Shown here in pieces: positions 41,769 through 51,535 of a stretch of DNA of 64,000 bases. The position numbers and the translations under genes are program-made. The number at the start of each line of letters is the position of its first letter. The first letter of the stretch is position 1. This stretch comes from an uncultured Bacteroidales bacterium. Lineage in GTDB: Bacteria; Bacteroidota; Bacteroidia; Bacteroidales; P3. Where the stretch lies: positions 1-64,000 of the forward strand of contig ONIP01000003.1 in NCBI GenBank assembly GCA_900317955.1, given 5' to 3'. The notes beneath the pieces were generated by a model. The model was not told where the DNA came from. It did no database searches and saw only the letters and a program-made list of their open reading frames with translations.

Positions 41769-42782
41769 TTATATCCCGCACTTCACCACATCGTATACCG
41801 GGCACTGGAGCGCATCGGACAATTGTTTGCAGGCCTCTTCCGAATTCAATGTATAACCCTGCGGAGAGGTGGGATTCAGGCACACTGCAGTAAGGTGCGA
41901 CCGCTGCAGCACTTGGATGGTCCCTCCGCGTCGGGTAAAGTCTGCGTAGGCATCAGGTGTAATGAACAACTTGGTAAAGTCGCGCACAACAAGCACTATA
42001 TCTTTAATATTCGGCTGAACAGAAAGGAACTTGAGCAGCCTGTTGCTAACCGCCCCCGACACAAAGAGCATATTCCCTTGCTTAAAAAGACTCTTATCCT
42101 CGGCTCCAAGCAGAAACACCGACTGTATTCCCAAGTCATGGATTTCCATATCTTTGTCCACTATCCATAGTCCGTTGTCTACAACAGAGAGCTTAAGTCT
42201 GAGTGTCTCCGGCACTTCGGGCAGGTTGATGAGGCGGAATACAAACCTTGTACGCGATATAAGCTGCTGAAGATTGGGCGAAACCGCAGCACCGGTGGCA
42301 AGTATCATGGCATCCGTAACGGTGGGGGAAGCCAGACTGAGTCGCGACAACGCCCCGTCGACTATGGTAAGCTGCACCCCCCCTCGGCGGAACATGGCTA
42401 TCTGCTTCCTCAGCACTCCCGTTGTCGCCGCCCCCGACAGCAATATCCGTCCTGGGCAGAGAACCTGTGCCGTTACCAACTGACCAAGGGCTGTCCTTCG
42501 CTCATCTACTGATAGAATCTCCGATACCAACCGCCGCTGAAGGTAATGTTTGTGTGACGTGATAAACTGCATGCCTTCATAAAGCGTGATTTCGGGCTTC
42601 GCCGTGGCATAAACAGAGTCAACCTGCTCTCCATCCACACCAATTGAAGTTACCGCGGTCGACACCCCCAACTGATGCAAACGCCCGAGAAGATAGTTCA
42701 GACAAACCGTCTTCCCGGTGTTCTTCTCAAGGCCTACAATAGACAGGCTCCGATAGTTGCATAGTTTTTCTACAAACGGCAT
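41769..42782 (-). CDS. P-loop protein resembling lysine aminomutase reactivase KamB
   Basis: 337 residues. Walker A is GLEKNTGKT (about 17-25), followed by TSIGVDGEQVDSVYATAKPEI and IVDGALSRLSLA. This pattern I associate with KamB, a subunit of the B12-dependent lysine 5,6-aminomutase reactivase in lysine-fermenting anaerobes. The divergent neighbour is phosphate butyryltransferase, which acts at the end of the same butyrate-forming route. The other kam genes are not in the window, so the name is tentative. Confidence 0.6.
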   Translation of the reverse strand: MPFVEKLCNYRSLSIVGLEKNTGKTVCLNYLLGRLHQLGVSTAVTSIGVDGEQVDSVYATAKPEITLYEGMQFITSHKHYLQRRLVSEILSVDERRTALGQLVTAQVLCPGRILLSGAATTGVLRKQIAMFRRGGVQLTIVDGALSRLSLASPTVTDAMILATGAAVSPNLQQLISRTRFVFRLINLPEVPETLRLKLSVVDNGLWIVDKDMEIHDLGIQSVFLLGAEDKSLFKQGNMLFVSGAVSNRLLKFLSVQPNIKDIVLVVRDFTKLFITPDAYADFTRRGGTIQVLQRSHLTAVCLNPTSPQGYTLNSEEACKQLSDALQCPVYDVVKCGI

Positions 42783-42790
42783 AACGGGTG

Positions 42791-42837
42791 CAAAAGTACG
42801 AAAAATTATCCTATATCAAAGATTTTTTGTAACTTTG
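42791..42837. promoter_or_regulatory. Divergent promoters, kamB-like and phosphate butyryltransferase
   Basis: Minus strand: TTTG (42820-42817), 18 bases, TACTTTTG (42798-42791). Plus strand: TAACTTTG (42830-42837), with no good TTTG upstream. The two promoters are close enough to share a regulator. Confidence 0.6.
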
Positions 42838-42894
42838 CAAGCGGTAGAATCACTCGAAAACCAAATGTTAAATAATTAATAAACTAATAGCAAG

Positions 42895-43803
42895 ATGATT
42901 ACAAAATTAGACGATCTTCTGGAACTTGTTAAGACCAAGGGAAAGAAAAGACTTGTAGCTGCTTATGCCAACGACTCCCATACCGTTTGCGCCGTTAGCG
43001 CAGCTGTTGACAAAGGTATTGTCGACGCCACTCTGGTTGGTGACATCGATACCATCAAGAAAATTTGCGCCGACGAAGGTATCAACCCCGACAAGTTCGA
43101 ATTGGTTCAGGAAGCCGACGAAACCAAAGCCGGCACCAAGGCTGTTAGCCTCATCCGCGAAGGCAAAGGCGACATCCTTATGAAAGGCCTGCTCTCTACC
43201 GACAAGTACATGCGCGCCATCCTCAACAAAGAAACCGGCCTTATGCCCGGCAAAAAGAACGACATGCTCACCCACATGGCTGTCTTCGAGATTCCGCGTT
43301 ACCACAAACTGCTGGTGTGCAGCGACGTAGCCATCGTCCCCGCTCCCGATATGAAACAGAAACAGCAGATTCTGAGCTACCTCATCAGCACTGCCAAGAG
43401 CCTTGAAATCGAGAAACCCAAGGTGGCCCTCATCGCTGCTACCGAACAGGTCTCTACCGGTATGCCCGCATGCGTCGAGGCTGCCATTATCAGCAAAATG
43501 GGCGACCGCGGTCAAATCAAAGGTGCTGTTCTCGACGGTCCTCTCGCTCTCGATGTCGCCATCGATGAAGAAAGTGCCAAAACCAAGAAAGTTGGCGGTG
43601 TTGTGGCCGGTGATGCCGACTGCCTCCTCTTCCCCAACATCGAAAGCGGCAACGTGTTCTACAAATCCTGCACCAAATTCGGCGGAGCCGAACTGGCTTG
43701 CATGGTTGTCGGTGCCAAGGTTCCTTGCATCCTGACTAGCCGCGGCGACAGTGCCAAGACAAAGCTCTACAGCATTGCCCTGGCCGCTATCAACGCCAAG
43801 TAA
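42895..43803 (+). CDS. ptb: Phosphate butyryltransferase
   Basis: 302 residues of the phosphate acetyl/butyryltransferase family. It converts butyryl-CoA and phosphate to butyryl phosphate, which butyrate kinase then uses to make ATP. Family lines are visible: DILMKGLLSTDKYMRAIL, HMAVFEIPRYHKLL, ISKMGDRGQIKGAVLDGPLALD and FPNIESGNVFYKSCTKFG. Length suits Ptb better than Pta. A kinase gene is not next to it in this window; a PAS protein follows after a large hairpin. Confidence 0.88.
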   Translation: MITKLDDLLELVKTKGKKRLVAAYANDSHTVCAVSAAVDKGIVDATLVGDIDTIKKICADEGINPDKFELVQEADETKAGTKAVSLIREGKGDILMKGLLSTDKYMRAILNKETGLMPGKKNDMLTHMAVFEIPRYHKLLVCSDVAIVPAPDMKQKQQILSYLISTAKSLEIEKPKVALIAATEQVSTGMPACVEAAIISKMGDRGQIKGAVLDGPLALDVAIDEESAKTKKVGGVVAGDADCLLFPNIESGNVFYKSCTKFGGAELACMVVGAKVPCILTSRGDSAKTKLYSIALAAINAK

Positions 43804-43823
43804 TTTAACAACTTACTATAATC

Positions 43824-43899
43824 AGTATTGGTTACAGACAACCGCTCACCCCTCCGGGTTCTTAACTAACAGTTATCCACGTTGCCTGTAACCAATACT
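43824..43899. repeat. 19-bp inverted repeat downstream of ptb
   Basis: AGTATTGGTTACAGACAAC (43824-43842) and GTTGCCTGTAACCAATACT (43881-43899) are inverted copies with one mismatch. The 38-base loop contains ACCC-CTCC-GGGT. Only a weak T-rich tract follows, so it may be a terminator, an mRNA 3' stabiliser or a processing site. Confidence 0.6.
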
Positions 43900-43914
43900 T
43901 TAATATGCAATTTA

Positions 43915-44256
43915 ATGGACTATTTTTTTGAAGGACTGAAAAACATGGCCATTACGGTGTGCGACAAGGAAGGCAATATTCTTGACATGAACCAATGCTC
44001 TGCCAACGTCAACAGCCACGGCCAGAAAATCATAGGCAACAACCTCTTCAACTGCCACCCTCCACACGCTGCCGCCATATTGAAAGACCTGCTTGAGAAC
44101 GAAAAGCTGAATGCCTACACCATCGAAAAGAACGGCATCAAGAAACTCATCTACCAGGTGCCGTGGTACAACGGTGAAGAGTTCGGTGGCTTGATCGAGT
44201 TCTCTCTCCCCATCCCCTTCGAAATGCCGCACTATATCCGGCAGCCCAAAAACTGA
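43915..44256 (+). CDS. Small PAS-domain protein
   Basis: 113 residues making a single PAS sensor domain (FFEGLKNMAITVCDKEGNILDMN ... GLIEFSLPIPFEMP). Such stand-alone PAS proteins bind haem, flavin or small ligands, or act as partners of other sensors; nothing here identifies the ligand. ATG 43915 is preferred to the frame start at 43882, which falls inside the right arm of the inverted repeat. Confidence 0.7.
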   Translation: MDYFFEGLKNMAITVCDKEGNILDMNQCSANVNSHGQKIIGNNLFNCHPPHAAAILKDLLENEKLNAYTIEKNGIKKLIYQVPWYNGEEFGGLIEFSLPIPFEMPHYIRQPKN

Positions 44257-44472
44257 TTTAAGGGAGCTCACATCAACTGCACCGTTGGCACACCCCCTTT
44301 CCTCACAAGGGGAACATTGTAGGCAAGCCAATAACGCCCTCCACGGGCAACATTGACACATGTCTTTGGTTCCCTGCATTTCAAAAGCCTCCTAAGTGGT
44401 CGCATAGTCACAACAACAAAACAAATATTAAAAAGCAATACATAAAGTCATTTTTGAACAAAGATATTATTT

Positions 44473-47040
44473 ATGAGCATTAGAGGATTGTTCTTGATAT
44501 GCTGCATGGTATGCACCGCTTTGGGTGCCGCAGCACAAGGTAGAATTAGTGGAAAGGTTTACGACAGCCACTCAGGCCAACCTGTTGAATATGCCACCGT
44601 AGCCATCTTGAAGGTCTCAGACTCGTCTCTCGTCACAGGCACAGTTACCGAACCTAACGGAGCCTTTTCAACCAACGTGGCCAACGGACGTTACTTGGTT
44701 CGTATTTCATTTATGGGGTACCACACATTCTTTTATCCCAAACAAGTAACGATAGGCAACAACAGCAACTCCGTGAACTTAGGGAAAATAGAAATCTCCC
44801 CCAACTCCACTGTCATGGACGAGGTCCGTGTCACTGCCGAAAGAACAATGGTGGAGTACCAACTCGACAAACGGGTTGTCAATGTGGACAAAAACCTTGT
44901 CTCGAGTGGCGGCACTGCCACCGATGTCCTTGAACAGGTACCCAGCGTAGCAGTCGACAACGACGGCAACGTAACCCTCCGTGGCTCGTCTAATGTCAAA
45001 GTGCTCATTAATGGCCGCCCCTACGAAATGATGGGCAACGACCTCGAAACCCTACTTGAACAAATCCCCGCCAGCACTGTCGAGAGTGTGGAAGTCATCA
45101 CCAACCCCTCCGCCAAATACGACCCCGAAGGCATGAGCGGCATCATCAATATCAAACTCAAAGAGAAAACCGTGGGTGCCTTGGGTCTGAACGGTGTAGC
45201 CAACCTGAACATCGGCGGTCCACTGCCTTTCTTGGTTCCGGAACAACTACCCAGTATCATCCCCACCACAATGGGCAGCCTCAGCCTAAACTACACCACA
45301 GAAAAATACAACCTCTTCCTGACCGTTGACGGCGGCTTGAGAAGTCGCGGCAGCCACGGCCATTCCATGATTCAACGGCTCCGTGACAGCATCCCCCTTT
45401 CCCATGACACCATCGACCAATACGGCATACGCCGCAACTACATGGGCAGCATTAAGGTAGGCGGAGAGTACTACTTCAACGATAAGAACAGCCTGCTGGT
45501 ATCCTATCAACTGCGTGGCGGCAAACGTCTAAGAACAAGCCAAATATTCACAAACGACCTGATGTACAACGGCCTCATGGACTACACCCAACTTGACACC
45601 AACAACAACCTAAACTTCAACCATGTATTCAACCTCAGTTATGTCAAGAAGTTCGATGAAAAAGACCGCGAACTGACCGCCGACGTCACGTTCTCCACTC
45701 GCCAGGTAAAAGGCGACGGCCTACAAGAACAACTCTACCGCGATACCCTCGTCAACACCCCACCCCTCACAGGCAATCCCTTATGGGACAACTACTACTT
45801 GCGCCGCACTGAAACCGAAAACCACCACCAGTCGTTAAACTTGAAAATGAACTATGTGCATCCCTTCGCCGAAGTTTGGAAACTTGAAACAGGATATGAA
45901 GGTCGCATGGATTGGCCCGACCAGGATGCCAAATACTTCCGCACCGAGTACCACCCCAGCACCCACCAACTCTACAACTATTTCGATTCAACCACCTCTA
46001 CCCACTTCAACTACAATCAGCAAACCCACGGCATCTACGCCACCGTGGGCGGTAAATTCACCGACAAACTCTCCGCACAAGGCGGTCTGCGTCTCGAATA
46101 TTCATACCTCAACGGTGTAGACCTCAACCACCCATCGGTGGAACCCATACACAAAAGCTACTGGGAACTCTACCCCACCCTGCACCTCTCCTACGAAATC
46201 AACCAGAACAACAGCATGCAGCTGAGCTACAGCCGCCGTGTTCGCCGTCCCCACATGTGGGATCTCAACCCCTACCTCGATGTACGTGAAGGCCAACAAA
46301 TGTCCTTCGGCAACCCGAATCTTGACCCCGAATTTACCAACGCCTTTGAACTGTCATACAACCTGGGCATAAACAAATGGAACATCTACACCTGCGCATA
46401 CTACCGCCAAACCAACAACATGATGACTCGCTATGGCTTTGTCTGGGACTCCCTATCTCGCGACCACTACAGCCCTTGGATGCCCTACAACCCCCAGTAC
46501 GAAGGCTACTGGGCCAGCACCTGGCAAAACCTCGACAAAGGCTATAACTACGGCCTTGAGTTTATCGTCGACTGGCAAGTCATGAAATGGTGGAAACTAA
46601 ACCTCAGCATCAACATGTACCACAGCACCATCCAAGGCACCCAACTGCTCAACAACAAGAGCCATTCAGCCTGGCAGGCCAGCGGTAAATTCACCTCATA
46701 CATGACCCTGCCCGCCGACTGGACCATCCAGTTCTCTGGACAGTACTTTGCCCCATGGCTCGACCTCCAAACCACCATGCTCCCCTCCTATTGGTTCGAT
46801 TTGGCTGTGAAAAAAGACGTGTTACAGAAACGCGGTACCATCAACATCCGCGTCGGTGACGTCTTCTCTACTGGCGGCTGGGGTCACACCACCTTCACCA
46901 ACCAGTTGAGCCGGGTAGTGAACTCACGGCGCATCTCGCCCACCATCACTGTCGGCTTCTCTTATAAAATCAACAACGGCCTCAAGCAGCGCCAACAAGT
47001 GGAAGAAGACGATGACAGCGGAACCGAGAATGTCTATTAA
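44473..47040 (+). CDS. TonB-dependent receptor-like outer-membrane barrel
   Basis: 855 residues. Signal peptide (about 1-22), then a carboxypeptidase-regulatory-like domain (about 24-110, GKVYDSHSGQPVEYATV), a plug domain (about 125-220, DVLEQVPSVAVDNDGNVTLRG) and a 22-stranded barrel region of the outer-membrane-beta-barrel family, ending near residue 840. Members import large nutrients or act as receptors. No SusD partner is next to it, so the substrate is unknown. Confidence 0.85.
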   Translation: MSIRGLFLICCMVCTALGAAAQGRISGKVYDSHSGQPVEYATVAILKVSDSSLVTGTVTEPNGAFSTNVANGRYLVRISFMGYHTFFYPKQVTIGNNSNSVNLGKIEISPNSTVMDEVRVTAERTMVEYQLDKRVVNVDKNLVSSGGTATDVLEQVPSVAVDNDGNVTLRGSSNVKVLINGRPYEMMGNDLETLLEQIPASTVESVEVITNPSAKYDPEGMSGIINIKLKEKTVGALGLNGVANLNIGGPLPFLVPEQLPSIIPTTMGSLSLNYTTEKYNLFLTVDGGLRSRGSHGHSMIQRLRDSIPLSHDTIDQYGIRRNYMGSIKVGGEYYFNDKNSLLVSYQLRGGKRLRTSQIFTNDLMYNGLMDYTQLDTNNNLNFNHVFNLSYVKKFDEKDRELTADVTFSTRQVKGDGLQEQLYRDTLVNTPPLTGNPLWDNYYLRRTETENHHQSLNLKMNYVHPFAEVWKLETGYEGRMDWPDQDAKYFRTEYHPSTHQLYNYFDSTTSTHFNYNQQTHGIYATVGGKFTDKLSAQGGLRLEYSYLNGVDLNHPSVEPIHKSYWELYPTLHLSYEINQNNSMQLSYSRRVRRPHMWDLNPYLDVREGQQMSFGNPNLDPEFTNAFELSYNLGINKWNIYTCAYYRQTNNMMTRYGFVWDSLSRDHYSPWMPYNPQYEGYWASTWQNLDKGYNYGLEFIVDWQVMKWWKLNLSINMYHSTIQGTQLLNNKSHSAWQASGKFTSYMTLPADWTIQFSGQYFAPWLDLQTTMLPSYWFDLAVKKDVLQKRGTINIRVGDVFSTGGWGHTTFTNQLSRVVNSRRISPTITVGFSYKINNGLKQRQQVEEDDDSGTENVY

Positions 47041-47458
47041 GTTGCGCGAGGCCAACGGCCACAGAGAGGTCTTCGACATAGTGCGCAACCGTTTTGTTGC
47101 TCTCACTCCCGAGGAATGGGTTCGCCAGCACTTTATACTATACCTCCACCAGCAACTTCTCTACCCCTTGGAACTAATGCAGGTGGAAGGCTCCATCTCC
47201 CTCAACGGCATGTCTAAACGCTGCGATATTGTGGTTTACGACAGCAACGTCCGCCCCCTGATAATCGTCGAATGCAAGAAAGAAACCGTTCCCCTCACAC
47301 AGAAAGTGATTGACCAAGCCTGCCGCTACAACCTCGTTCTGCAAGTCCCATTCCTCTGCCTCACCAACGGTACACAACAAATCTGCTGCCAAGTCGACTT
47401 CGAAAATAAACAACTACTTCCCATCCCAGAACTGCCAAAATATCATAAAAAAAGTTAA
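47030..47458 (+). CDS. Orphan HsdR N-terminal-like domain protein
   Basis: 142 residues resembling the type I restriction R-subunit N-terminal domain (HSDR_N_2), common as a stand-alone protein in Bacteroidota. VALTPEEWVRQHF is the family line, and CDIVVYDSNVRPLIIVECKK gives the D-x-n-E-x-K nuclease core. No helicase or methylase partner is near. It overlaps the end of the barrel gene; a longer start at 47012 is also possible. Confidence 0.8.
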   Translation: MSIKLREANGHREVFDIVRNRFVALTPEEWVRQHFILYLHQQLLYPLELMQVEGSISLNGMSKRCDIVVYDSNVRPLIIVECKKETVPLTQKVIDQACRYNLVLQVPFLCLTNGTQQICCQVDFENKQLLPIPELPKYHKKS

Positions 47459-47530
47459 AAATGCCTTTCGAGGGGTAACCAAAATGGATGCAACGACTCT
47501 ATATACACGCAACACAACTAATACACCCTT

Positions 47531-48010
47531 ATGCGAGATAGCGACAAACAGATGCTGGCCGACCATTATCTGGACTTCTACCGGATGGCATACTCCTTGT
47601 TGCATAACCCAACCGATGTTGAAGACGTGGTGCAAGAGGCCTTGGTCGAAACCATGTCGCAGCCTTGGGTGAACAACCCCTACAACTACTGCGCTCGCGT
47701 TGTCCACAACAACTGCTACAAACTACTTAAAAGAAACTATATCCTCACCGACAAACTGCCCGAGAAGCCCTATCACGACGACCCTCTCGACGAACAACAA
47801 CTGCAAACCCTATGGCAATACAAAGAACAACTACCCTCACGCATTCGAGACATCTTCAACCTACACTATGAAAAAGGCTACTCCCGCCAAAAGATAGCAG
47901 AACTCACCGGCATCACGCCCTCCGCACTCAAAAAACTTTTCTACAAAGGACACAAAATTCTACTCAAACAACTAATTGACCACGAAAAAAGCAAAACCTT
48001 TAAATTCTGA
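47531..48010 (+). CDS. ECF-type RNA polymerase sigma factor
   Basis: 159 residues. Region 2 is AYSLLHNPTDVEDVVQEALVE and region 4 is LPSRIRDIFNLHYEKGYSRQKIAELTGITPSALKK. It should direct RNA polymerase to a small regulon in response to an envelope signal. It is followed after 26 bases by a membrane-anchored protein that is probably its inhibitor, and then by a secreted protein. Confidence 0.85.
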   Translation: MRDSDKQMLADHYLDFYRMAYSLLHNPTDVEDVVQEALVETMSQPWVNNPYNYCARVVHNNCYKLLKRNYILTDKLPEKPYHDDPLDEQQLQTLWQYKEQLPSRIRDIFNLHYEKGYSRQKIAELTGITPSALKKLFYKGHKILLKQLIDHEKSKTFKF

Positions 48011-48036
48011 ACATCAACACTAAAACATAATACACT

Positions 48037-48594
48037 ATGACAAAGTTAGAGACACTGCTTCAGCAATACGCCGACGGGACACTGACCCCCGAAGGCCAGG
48101 ATGAGCTTAACCGCCTCACCCATCGCGACCAGGTCCTTGCCTCTGCCTCCATGCAGGCCGGCAAAATCCGTCGCAAAAGAATCGCCGTGGCCTCAACTGT
48201 AGCCACCACTCTCATCGCGGCAGGTATTCTATTCCCACTTACCCATAAGAACCAAGCCATCTCCGACAACACTCCGTTGATTGCCCAGAACCACACCGCA
48301 ACCCCTGCCGTCGACGATACTACCACCCTCGCCGTCGAGACTACTTCTCCCGCCACTACCCTGCCCGAAGACCCAGTCGTCAACACCTCAACCCAAAAGG
48401 CAGCCACCACGGTCAGCACTCCTGCCAAAACTCCCGCAGCCACCGCTGTCAGAACTGAACCTAAACAACCCGCGCACAACCGTATCTTCATCGAACCCGC
48501 CGTCACCACCAACGACGAGCCCATCGTGGCCTGCAACACACAATGTTCCCCCGACTCAGTAATCAACGACATCTGGAACTTCCTTAATGCATGA
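48037..48594 (+). CDS. Anti-sigma-like membrane protein
   Basis: 185 residues with an N-terminal cytoplasmic part (LLQQYADGTLTPEGQDEL, a layout common in anti-sigma factors), one membrane helix (about 47-66) and a Thr/Pro-rich periplasmic tail. No zinc-binding anti-sigma motif is visible, so its inhibitor role rests on gene order after the sigma factor. Its stop overlaps the next gene's start. Confidence 0.6.
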   Translation: MTKLETLLQQYADGTLTPEGQDELNRLTHRDQVLASASMQAGKIRRKRIAVASTVATTLIAAGILFPLTHKNQAISDNTPLIAQNHTATPAVDDTTTLAVETTSPATTLPEDPVVNTSTQKAATTVSTPAKTPAATAVRTEPKQPAHNRIFIEPAVTTNDEPIVACNTQCSPDSVINDIWNFLNA

Positions 48595-49081
48595 CGCCAT
48601 GACTAAATGGAAAATCCTTGCACTGGCAATCCTGCAACTGGCCGCACTCACTGCTACGGCGCAGACCGACCTCTATAACCGTTATGCCTCGCGCACCGAT
48701 ATCCGCGTCGCCAGCGTCACCAACTTTACCCTCGACACAGGCATCACCGCCGATGTAACACTCCTCGAAGCCATCGACGAAGACGGCTGGCAGTGGCTCT
48801 GCCGCGAATTCAACCTCGCAACCCCCTCGCCCGAACAACAAGAACAAATGAATAACGGTTGGGACGTCGCCATGTTCACCCAGCGCAACCGTCAAGACCC
48901 CACGAAGCCAGCCCCCGTGGTCAACGAACAAATCGACCACAATCAATCCTGCTACGTCGGTGTCTCCTACCTTTCCCGCACCCTTTACATATTCTGTTGC
49001 AGCACCGACCGCCAGTCGGACGTAGTTGTCAACTACCTAATCGAGAAAATGCGCCGTTCCATGACCAAAAACGCCCGATAG
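48587..49081 (+). CDS. Secreted protein of the sigma-factor operon
   Basis: 164 residues with a signal peptide (about 1-25, ending ATAQ). A hydrophilic mature domain with a pair of cysteines (FCCSTDRQSD) follows. I do not recognise the family. In Bacteroidota similar secreted DUF4252-like proteins often sit behind an ECF sigma and an anti-sigma gene, which fits here. ATG 48599 is an alternative start. Confidence 0.6.
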   Translation: MHDAMTKWKILALAILQLAALTATAQTDLYNRYASRTDIRVASVTNFTLDTGITADVTLLEAIDEDGWQWLCREFNLATPSPEQQEQMNNGWDVAMFTQRNRQDPTKPAPVVNEQIDHNQSCYVGVSYLSRTLYIFCCSTDRQSDVVVNYLIEKMRRSMTKNAR

Positions 49082-49134
49082 CCCCACCGCTACAGGCAGG
49101 CTCCAAAAGCGCAACAACGGCACACAAAAAACAA

Positions 49135-49875
49135 TCAAAGAAACACCAACTCCTTCAGTTGGCACGTCAACCCCTCGCCCTTATTTGTAACAAGTTCCAG
49201 GTGACCAAAACGGTTCACTCCCTTTATCGTCGCCCTAACTTCGCTCCCACGGCACAGATACGTCCGCTCAACACCCAAATACAACAGCCTCGACAAATAA
49301 TCAGCATCCATGCTCTCCCCCCCCTCCTTTTGCGAAGCTTCAAGCTGCCTGTAGCGCATCTCAATGCACCCGACCACCCTCTCCAGAACCATATCTAACG
49401 GCAAATCATTACCCGTCAATTGCTTTATCGATACAGGATTGGGAATCCAATCAGGAAACTCCGTCTGGTTCACATTAAGCCCCACCCCCACAATCGATGC
49501 AACCAGGTTTCCACCCGACACCCTGTTCGAAATCAGCACTCCGCAAACCTTTCGCCGCCCTATATAAATATCATTCGGCCATTTTATACTGATTCGCTCT
49601 TCCTTCGCTATCAACCCTTCCAACGCATCCACTATGCCCAGAGACACTGCCTTTGTAAGCGCGTACTGGTTCTCGAATGCCAAGAAAGTAGGTTTTAGTA
49701 CTATGCTGAATGTCAAATTCTTCCCAGCCTCCGAATGCCAGCAGTTGCCTCGCTGCCCTATTCCTGCCGTCTGCTCCTTGGCACAGATTACAGCAAACTC
49801 CCCGACCGTGGTAAGGTCGAGGAGCTCACAATATTTGTTCGTCGACTCAAGCGAATCGAACAATCTTAAATCCAT
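49135..49875 (-). CDS. birA: Biotin-protein ligase
   Basis: 246 residues. It activates biotin with ATP and joins it to a lysine of biotin carboxyl carrier proteins. Family lines are present: FDSLESTN, KEQTAGIGQRGNCWHSEAGKN, SIKWPNDIYIGRRKVCGVL. No N-terminal DNA-binding domain is present, so it is the short, non-regulatory type. The glycine-rich loop reads GIGQRG where E. coli has GRGRRG, so the first arginine is lost. The start is ATG 49875; the extra residues upstream overlap frr. Confidence 0.88.
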   Translation of the reverse strand: MDLRLFDSLESTNKYCELLDLTTVGEFAVICAKEQTAGIGQRGNCWHSEAGKNLTFSIVLKPTFLAFENQYALTKAVSLGIVDALEGLIAKEERISIKWPNDIYIGRRKVCGVLISNRVSGGNLVASIVGVGLNVNQTEFPDWIPNPVSIKQLTGNDLPLDMVLERVVGCIEMRYRQLEASQKEGGESMDADYLSRLLYLGVERTYLCRGSEVRATIKGVNRFGHLELVTNKGEGLTCQLKELVFL

Positions 49876-49895
49876 TGTCAAAAGAACAGCGCAAT

Positions 49896-50459
49896 TTAGA
49901 CAGTCATAATCTCTTTCTCCTTGGCGGCATAAATCTTGTCGCACTCGGCAATGAACTTGTCGGTAACGTCCTGAATCTCTTTTTCCACCTGCTTCACTTC
50001 ATCCTCAGGCACCGACTTGTCTTTCAGTTTCTTCACCTTGTCCATAACATTGCGGCGGGCATTGCGGATATTCACCTTGCTGTTCTCCACCTCTACCTTG
50101 GCAGCCTTGCTCAGTTCTTTACGTCTTTCCTCGGTAAGCGGCGGTATGATGATACGCAGAATATCGCCCTCATGACGCGGCGTAAAGCCCAGATTGGCAT
50201 CAAGAATAGCCTTATTGATAGCACCTACAATGCTCTTTTCCCACGGCTGGATGATAATGGTACGGGGATCCGGTGTGTTGATATTGGCCGCCTGGCTAAT
50301 TTCAGTAGGGGTTCCATAATAATCGATTTTCACACCATCAAGCATTCCGGGATTTGCTTTTCCTGCGCGGATTTTTTCCAACTCCTTTTCAAGAAAATGA
50401 ATGGCGGACTGCATACTGTTTTTTGCCTCGTCAATACAGGCTTTCGATAAGTCGTTCAT
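49896..50459 (-). CDS. frr: Ribosome recycling factor
   Basis: 187 residues, normal length. Splits the post-termination ribosome with EF-G. Family lines visible: FLEKELEKIRAGKANP, EISQAANINTPDPRTIIIQPW, TEERRKELSKAAK. It follows pyrH and precedes birA on the minus strand. The 65-base gap to pyrH holds nothing notable. Confidence 0.96.
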   Translation of the reverse strand: MNDLSKACIDEAKNSMQSAIHFLEKELEKIRAGKANPGMLDGVKIDYYGTPTEISQAANINTPDPRTIIIQPWEKSIVGAINKAILDANLGFTPRHEGDILRIIIPPLTEERRKELSKAAKVEVENSKVNIRNARRNVMDKVKKLKDKSVPEDEVKQVEKEIQDVTDKFIAECDKIYAAKEKEIMTV

Positions 50460-50524
50460 ATTGTATATTATTTTTTGTTATTACATTCTCAAAAGATTAA
50501 TAAACCTCAATAAAGGACATCCGC

Positions 50525-51235
50525 TCAACCTTTCTTCACCTCAGTTCCAATAGGTTCACCCGATACCACTTTCAGCAGATTGCCGGGAGTGTTCATGTCA
50601 AACACATATATCGGGAGGTCGTTCTCCTCGCAGAGGGCAAACGCCGTAAGGTCCATAATCTTAAGCTTTTTGCTCAAAGCCTCCTGGAAAGTAAGACTCT
50701 GATACTTTGTAGCCGTGGGGTCTTTCTCGGGGTCGGCCGTGTAAACGCCGTCCACACGCGTACCTTTCAAAATAACATCGGCTTTAATCTCAATGGCTCG
50801 GAGCGTGGAGGCTGTGTCGGTGGTAAAGAACGGATTACCCGTGCCGCCGCCGATAATCACCACTCGTCCCTCTTCCATGGCCTCGATAGCCCTGCGACGC
50901 GACATTTCTTTGCATATCGGCTCAATGGCAAGACCCGCCAACAGTTCACTCTTCATTCCTTGTTTCTCCACTTCAGCCTGCAATGCCATGCTGTTAATCA
51001 ACGTAGCCAACATGCCCATATAATCTCCCTGCACTCGGTCCATTCCTTTCGAAGCACCGCTCAGGCCTCGGAATATGTTGCCGCCGCCTATCACTATGGC
51101 AACCTCAACACCTTTGTCCACTACCTGCTTAATGTCTGCTGCATATTGTTCCAACATAGCGGGCGATATGCCGTAACTTTGTTCTCCCATGAGCGATTCA
51201 CCGCTCAATTTTAAAAGGATACGATTATATTTCAT
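50525..51235 (-). CDS. pyrH: UMP kinase
   Basis: 236 residues of the amino-acid-kinase fold. Phosphorylates UMP to UDP with ATP. Lines visible: [53 protein letters not shown]. First gene of the pyrH-frr-birA set; pyrH-frr adjacency is very widely conserved. Confidence 0.96.
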   Translation of the reverse strand: MKYNRILLKLSGESLMGEQSYGISPAMLEQYAADIKQVVDKGVEVAIVIGGGNIFRGLSGASKGMDRVQGDYMGMLATLINSMALQAEVEKQGMKSELLAGLAIEPICKEMSRRRAIEAMEEGRVVIIGGGTGNPFFTTDTASTLRAIEIKADVILKGTRVDGVYTADPEKDPTATKYQSLTFQEALSKKLKIMDLTAFALCEENDLPIYVFDMNTPGNLLKVVSGEPIGTEVKKG

Positions 51236-51535
51236 ATTACGATTTTTTATAATATTCTATCTACAAACGTTTTACAAACAGCACCCCCACCAAAAACATT
51301 TTACTAAAATAGTAAAAAAAACGCATTCGACAAATTTTTTTTTCTGTATACAAGCCAAATTGCCGGGTACCCACCCTCGCAATGAGTGCATAAAAACATC
51401 CTAACAAATATCGTAAACCACTGATACAACAATTGTTCCACATTGATACTACACTTTCCAAAGTGTTACACAAGTGGGGATAAAATGTAGTAGAACAGCG
51501 TTTTGAACAACTGTACTTAGTTGCTTGAACGCTAC
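51236..51535. other. Gene-free spacer upstream of pyrH
   Basis: No credible gene. It has an AT-only hairpin TTTTACTA-AAA-TAGTAAAA (51299-51317), which on the minus strand is followed by TGTTTTTGG and could weakly terminate the pssA-queA-comF operon. No clear pyrH promoter is visible. Confidence 0.4.
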
